NCBI GenBank assembly: GCA_947034895.1
Contig: OX344763.1
Location: 69,583,093 to 69,647,092, forward strand
Direction of reading: 5' to 3'
DNA from: Rhytidiadelphus loreus
Lineage: Eukaryota; Streptophyta; Bryopsida; Hypnales; Hylocomiaceae
DNA length: 64,000 nt
Of this stretch, positions 11,717-23,895 are shown piece after piece; the first letter of the stretch is position 1; every line of letters begins with the position of its first letter. Made by a program: the position numbers and the translations under genes. The notes under the pieces are model-generated. The model had not been told where the DNA came from and searched no databases. It worked only from the letters and a program-made list of their open reading frames with translations.

Positions 11717-13745
11717 ATGAGTTTAGGAATATATGCAACTTGCACAAACATGTTTTACCATCATCTTTACGTGAATTTTCGTGACATTATATTTTGTCGG
11801 ACAGTCATTAACGTACAGGGCAAGAACGTTGCCTCAATTTTTAGTTTCACGCACAAAATCATTCAAAGTGACCACCCAAACGTGCATATTGTTTTGAATG
11901 CATGAGTTTAGGAATATAGGCAACTTGCACAAACATGTTTTACCATCTTCTTTACGTGAATTCTCGTGACATTATATTTTTCTGACAGTCATTAATGTAC
12001 AGGGCAAGAACGTTGCCTCAATTTTTAGTTTCACCCACAAAATCATTCAAAGTGACCACCCAAACGTGCATATTGTTTTGATTGCATGAGTTTAGGAATA
12101 AATGCAACTTGCACAAACATGTTTCACCATCTTCTTTACGTGAATTCTCGTGACATTATATTTTGACGGACAGTCATTAACGTACAGGGCAAGAACGTTG
12201 CCTCAATTTTTAGTTTCACGCACAAAATCATTCAAAGTGACCACACCAAACGTGCATATTGTTTTGAATGCATGAGTTTAGGAATATATGCAACTTGCAC
12301 AAACATGTTTTACCATCTTCTTTACGTGAATTCTCGTGACATTATATTTTTCTGACAGTCATTAATGTACAGGGCAAGAACGTTGCCTCAATTTTTAGTT
12401 TCACGCACAAAATCATTCAAAGTGACCACCCAAACGTGCATATTGTTTTGAATGCATGAGTTTAGGAATATATGCAACTTGCACAAACATGTTTTACCAT
12501 CTTCTTTACGTGAATTCTCGTGACATTATATTTTTCTGACAGTCATTAATGTACAGGGCAAGAACGTTGCCTCAATTTTTAGTTTCACGCACAAAATCAT
12601 TCAAAGTGACCACCCAAACGTGCATATTGTTTTGAATGCATGAGTTTAGGAATATATGCAACTTGCACAAACATGTTTTACCATCTTCTTTACGTGAATG
12701 CTCGTGACATTATATTTTTCTGACAGTCATTAACGTACAGGGCAAGAACGTTGCCTCAATTTTTAGTTTCACGCACAAAATCATTCAAAGTGACCACCGA
12801 AACGTGCATATTGTTTTGAATGCATGAGTTTAGGAATAAATGCAAGTTGCACAAACATGTTTCACCATCTTCTTTACGTGAATTCTCGTGACATTATATT
12901 TTTCTGACAGTCATTAATGTACAGGGCAAGAACGTTGCCTCAATCCTTAGTTTCACGCACAAAATCATTCAAAGTGACCACCGAAACGTGCATATTGTTT
13001 TGAATGCATGAGTTTAGGAATATATGCAACTTGCACAAACATGTTTTACCATCTTCTTTACGTGAATTCTCGTGACATTATATTTTTCTGACAGTCATTA
13101 ATGTACAGGGCAAGAACGTTGCCTCAATTTTTAGTTTCACGCACAAAATCATTCAAAGTGACCACCCAAACGTGCATATTGTTTTGAATGCATGAGTTTA
13201 GGAATATATGCAACTTGCACAAACATGTTTTACCATCTTCTTTACGTGAATTCTCGTGACATTATATTTTTCTGACAGTCATTAATGTACAGGGCAAGAA
13301 CGTTGCCTCAATTTTTAGTTTCACGCACAAAATCATTCAAAGTGACCACCCAAACGTGCATATTGTTTTGAATGCATGAGTTTAGGAATATATGCAACTT
13401 GCACAAACATGTTTTACCATCTTCTTTACGTGAATTCTCGTGACATTATATTTTTCTGACAGTCATTAATGTACAGGGCAAGAACGTTGCCTCAATTTTT
13501 AGTTTCACCCACAAAATCATTCAAAGTGACCACCGAAACGTGCATATTGTTTTGAATGCATGAGTTTAGGAATAAATGCAACTTGCACAAACATGTTTCA
13601 CCATCTTCTTTACGTGAATTCTCGTGACATTATATTTTGACGGACAGTCATTAACGTACAGGGCAAGAACGTTGCCTCAATTTTTAGTTTCACGCACAAA
13701 ATCATTCAAAGTGACCACACCAAACGTGCATATTGTTTTGAATGC
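11531..13745. repeat. S block punctuated by D monomers
   Basis: D units with ACCACACCAAACG occur at 11531, 12086 and 13560. Between them lie S units and one L unit at 11717, which has the CATCATC form. The D to L(CATCATC) order at 11531-11901 is the same junction that later forms the end of the 4-monomer module, so this region probably holds its precursor or eroded copies. Confidence 0.82.
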
Positions 13746-14485
13746 ATGAGTTTAGGAATATATGCAACTTGCACAAACATGTTTTACCATCATCTTTACG
13801 TGAATTTTCGTGACATTATATTTTGTCGGACAGTCATTAACGTACAGGGCAAGAACGTTGCCTCAATTTTTAGTTTCACGCACAAAATCATTCAAAGTGA
13901 CCACCCAAACGTGCATATTGTTTTGAATGCATGAGTTTAGGAATAAATGCAACTTGCACAAACATGTTTCACAATCTTCTTTACGTGAATTTTCGTCACA
14001 TTATATTTTGACGGACAGTCATTAACGTACAGGGCAAGAACGTTGCCTCAATTTTTAGTTTCACGCACAAAATCATTCAAAGTGACCACCCAAACGTGCA
14101 TATTGTCTTGAATGCATGAGTTTAGGAACAAATGCGAGTTGCACAAACATGTTTTACCATGTTCTTTACGTGAATTCTCGTGACATTATATTTTTCTGAC
14201 AGTCATTAACGTACAGGGCAAAAACGTTGCCTCAATTTTTAGTTTCACGCACAAAATCATTCAAAGTGACCACCCAAACGTGCATATTGTTTTGAATGCA
14301 TGAGTTTAGGAATAAATGCAACTTGCACAAACATGTTTCACCATCTTCTTTACGTGAATTCTCGTGACATTATATTTTGACGGACAGTCATTAACGTACA
14401 GGGCAAGAACGTTGCCTCAATTTTTAGTTTCACGCACAAAATCATTCAAAGTGACCACACCAAACGTGCATATTGTTTTGAATGC
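13746..14485. repeat. Four-monomer module X, copy 1 (740 bp)
   Basis: The order is L with CATCATC (13746), D with TTCGTCAC (13931), an S-like unit with AAATGCGAGTTGC and CCATGTTC (14116), and D with ACCACACC (14300, 186 bp). It is followed at 14486 by a further L unit with CATCATC. The same four units in the same order recur at 15409-16148 and 22971-23710, each exactly 740 bp. The GCGAG plus CCATGTTC unit is a private marker of the module. Confidence 0.9.
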
Positions 14486-15408
14486 ATGAGTTTAGGAATA
14501 TATGCAACTTGCACAAACATGTTTTACCATCATCTTTACGTGAATTTTCGTGACATTATATTTTGTCGGACAGTCATTAACGTACAGGGCAAGAACGTTG
14601 CCTCAATTTTTAGTTTCACGCACAAAATCATTCAAAGTGACCACACCAAACGTGCATATTGTTTTGAATGCATGAGTTTAGGAATATATGCAACTTGCAC
14701 AAACATGTTTTACCATCTTCTTTACGTGAATGCTCGTGACATTATATTTTTCTGACAGTCATTAACGTACAGGGCAAGAACGTTGCCTCAATTTTTAGTT
14801 TCACGCACAAAATCATTCAAAGTGACCACCGAAACGTGCATATTGTTTTGAATGCATGAGTTTAGGAATAAATGCAAGTTGCACAAACATGTTTCACCAT
14901 CTTCTTTACGTGAATTCTCGTGACATTATATTTTTCTGACAGTCATTAATGTACAGGGCAAGAACGTTGCCTCAATCTTTAGTTTCACGCACAAAATCAT
15001 TCAAAGTGACCACCCAAACGTGCATATTGTTTTGAATGCATGAGTTTAGGAATATATGCAACTTGCACAAACATGTTTTACCATCTTCTTTACGTGAATT
15101 TTCGTGACATTATATTTTGTCGGACAGTCATTAACGTACAGGGCAAGAACGTTGCCTCAATTTTTAGTTTCACGCACAAAATCATTCAAAGTGACCACCC
15201 AAACGTGCATATTGTTTTGAATGCATGAGTTTAGGAATAAATGCAAGTTGCACAAACATGTTTCACCATCTTCTTTACGTGAATTCTCGTGACATTATAT
15301 TTTTCTGACAGTCATTAATGTACAGGGCAAGAACGTTGCCTCAATTTTTAGTTTCACGCACAAAATCATTCAAAGTGACCACCCAAACGTGCATATTGTT
15401 TTGAATGC

Positions 15409-16148
15409 TTGAGTTTAGGAATATATGCAACTTGCACAAACATGTTTTACCATCTTCTTTACGTGAATTTTCGTGACATTATATTTTGTCGGACAGTCAT
15501 TAACGTACAGGGCAAGAACGTTGCCTCAATTTTTAGTTTCACGCACAAAATCATTCAAAGTGACCACCCAAACGTGCATATTGTTTTGAATGCATGAGTT
15601 TAGGAATAAATGCATCTTGCACAAACATGTTTCACCATCTTCTTTACGTGAATTTTCGTCACATTATATTTTGACGGACAGTCATTAACGTACAGGGCAA
15701 GAACGTTGCCTCAATTTTTAGTTTCACGCACAAAATCATTCAAAGTGACCACCCAAACGTGCATATTGTCTTGAATGCATGAGTTTAGGAACAAATGCGA
15801 GTTGCACAAACATGTTTTACCATGTTCTTTACGTGAATTCTCGTGACATTATATTTTTCTGACAGTCATTAACGTACAGGGCAAAAACGTTGCCTCAATT
15901 TTTAGTTTCACGCACAAAATCATTCAAAGTGACCACCCAAACGTGCATATTGTTTTGAATGCATGAGTTTAGGAATAAATGCAACTTGCACAAACATGTT
16001 TCACCATCTTCTTTACGTGAATTCTCGTGACATTATATTTTGACGGACAGTCATTAACGTACAGGGCAAGAACGTTGCCTCAATTTTTAGTTTCACGCAC
16101 AAAATCATTCAAAGTGACCACACCAAACGTGCATATTGTTTTGAATGC
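15409..16148. repeat. Four-monomer module X, copy 2 (740 bp)
   Basis: This copy lies 1663 bp (9 monomers) after copy 1 and has the same class order and length. Its first unit differs by carrying CATCTTC in place of CATCATC and by a GCTTGAG start in place of GCATGAG. Its second unit has ATGCATCTTGC where the others have ATGCAACTTGC. Like the other copies it is followed by an L unit with CATCATC (16149). Confidence 0.88.
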
Positions 16149-16333
16149 ATGAGTTTAGGAATATATGCAACTTGCACAAACATGTTTTACCATCATCTTT
16201 ACGTGAATTTTCGTGACATTATATTTTGTCGGACAGTCATTAACGTACAGGGCAAGAACGTTGCCTCAATTTTTAGTTTCACGCACAAAATCATTCAAAG
16301 TGACCACCCAAACGTGCATATTGTTTTGAATGC

Positions 16334-18542
16334 ATGAGTTTAGGAATAAATGCAAGTTGCACAAACATGTTTCACCATCTTCTTTACGTGAATTCTCGTG
16401 ACATTATATTTTTCTGACAGTCATTAATGTACAGGGCAAGAACGTTGCCTCAATCTTTAGTTTCACGCACAAAATCATTCAAAGTGACCACCCAAACGTG
16501 CATATTGTTTTGAATGCATGAGTTTAGGAATATATGCAACTTGCACAAACATGTTTTACCATCTTCTTTACGTGAATTCTCGTGACATTATATTTTTCTG
16601 ACAGTCATTAATGTACAGGGCAAGAACGTTGCCTCAATTTTTAGTTTCACGCACAAAATCATTCAAAGTGACCACCGAAACGTGCATATTGTTTTGAATG
16701 CATGAGTTTAGGAATAAATGCAAGTTGCACAAACATGTTTCACCATCTTCTTTACGTGAATTCTCGTGACATTATATTTTTCTGACAGTCATTAATGTAC
16801 AGGGCAAGAACGTTGCCTCAATCCTTAGTTTCACGCACAAAATCATTCAAAGTGACCACCCAAACGTGCATATTGTTTTGAATGCTTGAGTTTAGGAATA
16901 TATGCAACTTGCACAAACATGTTTTACCATCTTCTTTACGTGAATTCTCGTGACATTATATTTTTCTGACAGTCATTAATGTACAGGGCAAGAACGTTGC
17001 CTCAATCCTTAGTTTCACGCACAAAATCATTCAAAGTGACCACCCAAACGTGCATATTGTTTTGAATGCATGAGTTTAGGAATATATGCAACTTGCACAA
17101 ACATGTTTTACCATCTTCTTTACGTGAATTCTCGTGACATTATATTTTTCTGACAGTCATTAATGTACAGGGCAAGAACGTTGCCTCAATTTTTAGTTTC
17201 ACGCACAAAATCATTCAAAGTGACCACCCAAACGTGCATATTGTTTTGAATGCATGAGTTTAGGAATATATGCAACTTGCACAAACATGTTTTACCATCT
17301 TCTTTACGTGAATTCTCGTGACATTATATTTTTCTGACAGTCATTAATGTACAGGGCAAGAACGTTGCCTCAATTTTTAGTTTCACCCACAAAATCATTC
17401 AAAGTGACCACCCAAACGTGCATATTGTTTTGAATGCATGAGTTTAGGAATAAATGCAACTTGCACAAACATGTTTCACCATCTTCTTTACGTGAATTCT
17501 CGTGACATTATATTTTTCTGACAGTCATTAATGTACAGGGCAAGAACGTTGCCTCAATCTTTAGTTTCACGCACAAAATCATTCAAAGTGACCACCCAAA
17601 CGTGCATATTGTTTTGAATGCATGAGTTTAGGAATATATGCAACTTGCACAAACATGTTTTACCATCTTCTTTACGTGAATGCTCGTGACATTATATTTT
17701 TCTGACAGTCATTAATGTACAGGGCAAGAACGTTGCCTCAATTTTTAGTTTCACGCACAAAATCATTCAAAGTGACCACCGAAACGTGCATATTGTTTTG
17801 AATGCATGAGTTTAGGAATAAATGCAAGTTGCACAAACATGTTTCACCATCTTCTTTACGTGAATTCTCGTGACATTATATTTTTCTGACAGTCATTAAT
17901 GTACAGGGCAAGAACGTTGCCTCAATCCTTAGTTTCACGCACAAAATCATTCAAAGTGACCACCCAAACGTGCATATTGTTTTGAATGCATGAGTTTAGG
18001 AATATATGCAACTTGCACAAACATGTTTTACCATCTTCTTTACGTGAATTCTCGTGACATTATATTTTTCTGACAGTCATTAATGTACAGGGCAAGAACG
18101 TTGCCTCAATTTTTAGTTTCACGCACAAAATCATTCAAAGTGACCACCCAAACGTGCATATTGTTTTGAATGCATGAGTTTAGGAATATATGCAACTTGC
18201 ACAAACATGTTTTACCATCTTCTTTACGTGAATTCTCGTGACATTATATTTTTCTGACAGTCATTAATGTACAGGGCAAGAACGTTGCCTCAATTTTTAG
18301 TTTCACGCACAAAATCATTCAAAGTGACCACCCAAACGTGCATATTGTTTTGAATGCATGAGTTTAGGAATATATGCAACTTGCACAAACATGTTTTACC
18401 ATCTTCTTTACGTGAATTCTCGTGACATTATATTTTGACGGACAGTCATTAATGTACAGGGCAAGAATGTTGCCTCAATTTTTAGTTTCACCCACAAAAT
18501 CATTCAAAGTGACCACCCAAACGTGCATATTGTTTTGAATGC
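16334..18542. repeat. S run, segmental copy 1
   Basis: Eleven 184 bp S units (16334-18357) are followed by a D unit (18358-18542). The pattern of AAGTTGC, CAATCCTT, ACCACCGAAACG and AATGCTCG along this run matches 23896-25919 at an offset of 7562 bp. Its second part (from 17070) matches 28686 onward at an offset of 11616 bp. Copies 2 and 3 share TTAATATACAG (24721 and 28775) where this copy has TTAATGTACAG, so copies 2 and 3 appear more closely related. Confidence 0.88.
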
Positions 18543-20021
18543 ATGAGTTTAGGAATAAATGCAACTTGCACAAACATGTTTCACCATCTTCTTTACGTGA
18601 ATTCTCGTGACATTATATTTTGACGGACAGTCATTAACGTACAGGGCAAGAACGTTGCCTCAATTTTTAGTTTCACGCACAAAATCATTCAAAGTGACCA
18701 CACCAAACGTGCATATTGTTTTGAATGCATGAGTTTAGGAATATATGCAACTTGCACAAACATGTTTTACCATCATCTTTACGTGAATTTTCGTGACATT
18801 ATATTTTGTCGGACAGTCATTAACGTACAGGGCAAGAACGTTGCCTCAATTTTTAGTTTCACGCACAAAATCATTCAAAGTGACCACCCAAACGTGCATA
18901 TTGTTTTGAATGCATGAGTTTAGGAATAAATGCAACTTGCACAAACATGTTTCACCATCTTCTTTACGTGAATTTTCGTCACATTATATTTTGACGGACA
19001 GTCATTAACGTACAGGGCAAGAACGTTGCCTCAATCTTTAGTTTCACGCACAAAATCATTCAAAGTGACCACCCAAACGTGCATATTGTTTTGAATGCAT
19101 GAGTTTAGGAATATATGCAACTTGCACAAACATGTTTTACCATCATCTTTACGTGAATTTTCGTCACATTATATTTTGTCGGACAGTCATTAACGTACAG
19201 GGCAAGAACGTTGCCTCAATTTTTAGTTTCACGCACAAAATCATTCAAAGTGACCACCCAAACGTGCATATTGTCTTGAATGCATGAGTTTAGGAACAAA
19301 TGCGAGTTGCACAAACATGTTTCACCATCTTCTTTACGTGAATTCTCGTGACATTATATTTTTCTGACAGTCATTAACGTACAGGGCAAAAACGTTGCCT
19401 CAATTTTTAGTTTCACGCACAAAATCATTCAAAGTGACCACCCAAACCTGCATATCCTTTTGCATGCATGACTTTAGGAATATATGCAACTTGCACAAAC
19501 ATGTTTTACCATCATCTTTACGTGAATTTTCGTGACATTATATTTTGTCGGGCAGTCATTAACGTACAGGGCAAAAACGTTGCCTCAATTTTTAGTTTCA
19601 CGCACTAAATCATTCAAAGTGACCACCCAAACCTGCATATCCTTTTGCATGCATGAGTTTAGGAATAAATGCAACATGCACAAACATGTTTTACCATCAT
19701 CTTTACGTGAATTTTCGTGACATTATATTTTGTCGGACAGTCATTAACGTACAGGGCAAAAACGTTGCCTCAATCTTTAGTTTCACGCACAAAATCATTC
19801 AAAGTGACCACCGAAACGTGCATATTGTTTTAAATGCATGAGTTTAGGAATAAATGCAACTTGCACAAACATGTTTTACCATCTTCTTTACGTGAATTCT
19901 CGTGACATTATATTTTTCTGACAGTCATTAATGTACAGGGCAAGAACGTTGCCTCAATTTTTAGTTTCACCCACAAAATCATTCAAAGTGACCACCCAAA
20001 CGTGCATATCCTTGTGCATGC
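18543..20021. repeat. L/D group between S run and dimer array
   Basis: The order is D with ACCACACC (18543), L (18729), D with TTCGTCAC (18914), L with TTCGTCAC (19099), GCGAG unit (19284), L with TCGGGCAG (19468), L with AACATGCAC (19653) and an S unit (19838). The last six units recur at 26105 onward (offset 7191). The full group recurs at 30159 onward (offset 11616). Copy 2 lacks the first two units. Confidence 0.87.
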
Positions 20022-21861
20022 ATGACTTTAGGAATAAATGCAACTTGCACAAACATGTTTTACCATCTTCTTTACGTGAATTCTCGTGACATTATATTTT
20101 TCTGACAGTCATTAATGTACAGGGCAAGAACGTTGCCTCAATTTTTAGTTTCACGCACAAAATCATTCAAAGTGACCACCCAAACGTGCATATTGTCTTG
20201 AATGCATGAGTTTAGGAACAAATGCGAGTTGCACAAACATGTTTCACCATCTTCTTTACGTGAATTCTCGTGACATTATATTTTTCTGACAGTCATTAAT
20301 GTACAGGGCAAGAACGTTGCCTCAATTTTTAGTTTCACCCACAAAATCATTCAAAGTGACCACCCAAACGTGCATATCCTTGTGAATGCATGACTTTAGG
20401 AATAAATGCAACTTGCACAAACATGTTTTACCATCTTCTTTACGTGAATTCTCGTGACATTATATTTGTCTGACAGTCATTAATGTACAGGGCAAGAACG
20501 TTGCCTCAATTTTTAGTTTCACCCACAAAATCATTCAAAGTGACCACCCAAACGTGCATATTGTCTTGAATGCATGAGTTTAGGAACAAATGCGAGTTGC
20601 ACAAACATGTTTCACCATCTTCTTTACGTGAATTCTCGTGACATTATATTTTTCTGACAGTCATTAATGTACAGGGCAAGAACGTTGCCTCAATTTTTAG
20701 TTTCACCCACAAAATCATTCAAAGTGACCACCCAAACGTGCATATCCTTGTGAATGCATGACTTTAGGAATAAATGCAACTTGCACAAACATGTTTTACC
20801 ATCTTCTTTACGTGAATTCTCGTGACATTATATTTTTCTGACAGTCATTAATGTACAGGGCAAGAACGTTGCCTCAATTTTTAGTTTCACGCACAAAATC
20901 ATTCAAAGTGACCACCCAAACGTGCATATTGTCTTGAATGCATGAGTTTAGGAACAAATGCGAGTTGCACAAACATGTTTCACCATCTTCTTTACGTGAA
21001 TTCTCGTGACATTATATTTTTCTGACAGTCATTAATGTACAGGGCAAGAACGTTGCCTCAATTTTTAGTTTCACCCACAAAATCATTCAAAGTGACCACC
21101 CAAACGTGCATATCCTTGTGAATGCATGAGTTTAGGAATAAATGCAACTTGCACAAACATGTTTTACCATCTTCTTTACGTGAATTCTCGTGACATTATA
21201 TTTTTCTGACAGTCATTAATGTACAGGGCAAGAACGTTGCCTCAATTTTTAGTTTCACGCACAAAATCATTCAAAGTGACCACCCAAACGTGCATATTGT
21301 CTTGAATGCATGAGTTTAGGAACAAATGCGAGTTGCACAAACATGTTTCACCATCTTCTTTACGTGAATTCTCGTGACATTATATTTTTCTGACAGTCAT
21401 TAATGTACAGGGCAAGAACGTTGCCTCAATTTTTAGTTTCACCCACAAAATCATTCAAAGTGACCACCCAAACGTGCATATCCTTGTGAATGCATGACTT
21501 TAGGAATAAATGCAATTTGCACAAACATGTTTTACCATCTTCTTTACGTGAATTCTCGTGACATTATATTTGTCTGACAGTCATTAATGTACAGGGCAAG
21601 AACGTTGCCTCAATTTTTAGTTTCACGCACAAAATCATTCAAAGTGACCACCCAAACGTGCATATTGTCTTGAATGCATGAGTTTAGGAACAAATGCGAG
21701 TTGCACAAACATGTTTCACCATCTTCTTTACGTGAATTCTCGTGACATTATATTTTTCTGACAGTCATTAATGTACAGGGCAAGAACGTTGCCTCAATTT
21801 TTAGTTTCACCCACAAAATCATTCAAAGTGACCACCCAAACGTGCATATCCTTGTGCATGC
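20022..21861. repeat. Dimeric higher-order repeat, five 368 bp copies
   Basis: Two S-length units alternate. One starts mostly with ATGACTTTAGG and AACTTGC and ends with ATTGTCTTG. The other starts with ATGAGTTTAGG, AAATGCGAGTTGC and TTTCACC and ends with ATCCTTGTG. Dimer starts lie at 20022, 20390, 20758, 21126 and 21494, and 5 x 368 bp fills the interval exactly. Some first units carry the T variant TTTGTCTG. The same dimer recurs at three other loci with different copy numbers. Confidence 0.93.
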
Positions 21862-22970
21862 ATGACTTTAGGAATAAATGCAACTTGCACAAACATGTTT
21901 TACCATCTTCTTTACGTGAATTCTCGTGACATTATATTTTTCTGACAGTCATTAAAGTACAGGGCAAGAACGTTGCCTCAATTTTTAGTTTCACCCACAA
22001 AATCATTCAAAGTGACCACCCAAACGTGCATATTGTTTTGCATGCATGACTTTAGGAATACATGCAACTTGCACAAACATGTTTTACCATCATCTTTACG
22101 TGAATTTTCATGACATTATATTTTGTCGAACAGTCATTAACGTACAGGGCAAAAACGTTGCCCCAATTTTTAGTTTCACGCACAAATTCATTCAAAGTGA
22201 CCACCCAAACGTGCATATGGTTTTGCATGCATGGGTTTAGGAATAAATGCAACTTGCACAAACATGTTTTACCATCTTCTTTACGTGAATTTCCGTGACA
22301 ATATATTTTGTTGGACAGTCATTAACGTACAGTGCAAGAACGATGCCCCAATTTTTAGTTTCACGCACAAAATCATTCAAAGTGACCACCCAAACGTGCA
22401 TATTGTTTTGAATGCATGAGTTTAGGAATATATGCAACATGCACAAACATGTTTTACCGTCATCTTTACGTGAATTTTCGTGACATTATATTTTGTCGGA
22501 CAGTCATTAACGTACAGGGCAAGAACGTTGCCCCAATTTTTAGTTTCACGCACAAAATCATTCAAAGTGACCACCCAAACGTGCATATTGTTTTGAATGC
22601 ATGAGTTTAGGAATGAATGCAACTTGCACAAACATGTTTTACCATCTTCTTTACGTGAATTCTCGTGACATTATATTTTTCTGACAGTCATTAATGTACA
22701 GGGCAAGAACGTTGCCTCAATTTTTAGTTTCACCCACAAAATCATTCAAAGTGACCACCGAAACGTGCATATTGTTTTGAATGCATGAGTTTAGGAATAA
22801 ATGCAACTTGCACAAACATGTTTCACCATCTTCTTTACGTGAATTCTCGTGACATTATATTTTGACGGACAGTCATTAACGTACAGGGCAAGAACGTTGC
22901 CTCAATTTTTAGTTTCACGCACAAAATCATTCAAAGTGACCACACCAAACGTGCATATTGTTTTGAATGC
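21862..22970. repeat. Entry of N-type monomers and join to module X
   Basis: An S unit with the rare TTAAAGTACAG (21862) is followed by three 185 bp units at 22046, 22231 and 22416 that carry GCCCCAATT. The second of these is a true N monomer. They recur at 34951-35505 with an offset of 12905 bp. After 22601 the sequence returns to S and D units that lead into module X at 22971. The N-type units here are isolated from the main N island. Confidence 0.88.
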
Positions 22971-23710
22971 ATGAGTTTAGGAATATATGCAACTTGCACA
23001 AACATGTTTTACCATCATCTTTACGTGAATTTTCGTGACATTATATTTTGTCGGACAGTCATTAACGTACAGGGCAAGAACGTTGCCTCAATTTTTAGTT
23101 TCACGCACAAAATCATTCAAAGTGACCACCCAAACGTGCATATTGTTTTGAATGCATGAGTTTAGGAATAAATGCAACTTGCACAAACATGTTTCACCAT
23201 CTTCTTTACGTGAATTTTCGTCACATTATATTTTGACGGACAGTCATTAACGTACAGGGCAAGAACGTTGCCTCAATTTTTAGTTTCACGCACAAAATCA
23301 TTCAAAGTGACCACCCAAACGTGCATATTGTCTTGAATGCATGAGTTTAGGAACAAATGCGAGTTGCACAAACATGTTTTACCATGTTCTTTACGTGAAT
23401 TCTCGTGACATTATATTTTTCTGACAGTCATTAACGTACAGGGCAAAAACGTTGCCTCAATTTTTAGTTTCACGCACAAAATCATTCAAAGTGACCACCC
23501 AAACGTGCATATTGTTTTGAATGCATGAGTTTAGGAATAAATGCAACTTGCACAAACATGTTTCACCATCTTCTTTACGTGAATTCTCGTGACATTATAT
23601 TTTGACGGACAGTCATTAACGTACAGGGCAAGAACGTTGCCTCAATTTTTAGTTTCACGCACAAAATCATTCAAAGTGACCACACCAAACGTGCATATTG
23701 TTTTGAATGC
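22971..23710. repeat. Four-monomer module X, copy 3 (740 bp)
   Basis: Units start at 22971, 23156, 23341 and 23525 and reproduce the order of copy 1 at an offset of 9225 bp, including the AAATGCGAGTTGC and CCATGTTC unit. An L unit with CATCATC follows at 23711, and from 23896 the S run follows. The sequence from 15594 on matches at an offset of 7562 bp, so this copy begins a long segmental duplication. Confidence 0.9.
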
Positions 23711-23895
23711 ATGAGTTTAGGAATATATGCAACTTGCACAAACATGTTTTACCATCATCTTTACGTGAATTTTCGTGACATTATATTTTGTCGGACAGTC
23801 ATTAACGTACAGGGCAAGAACGTTGCCTCAATTTTTAGTTTCACGCACAAAATCATTCAAAGTGACCACCCAAACGTGCATATTGTTTTGAATGC

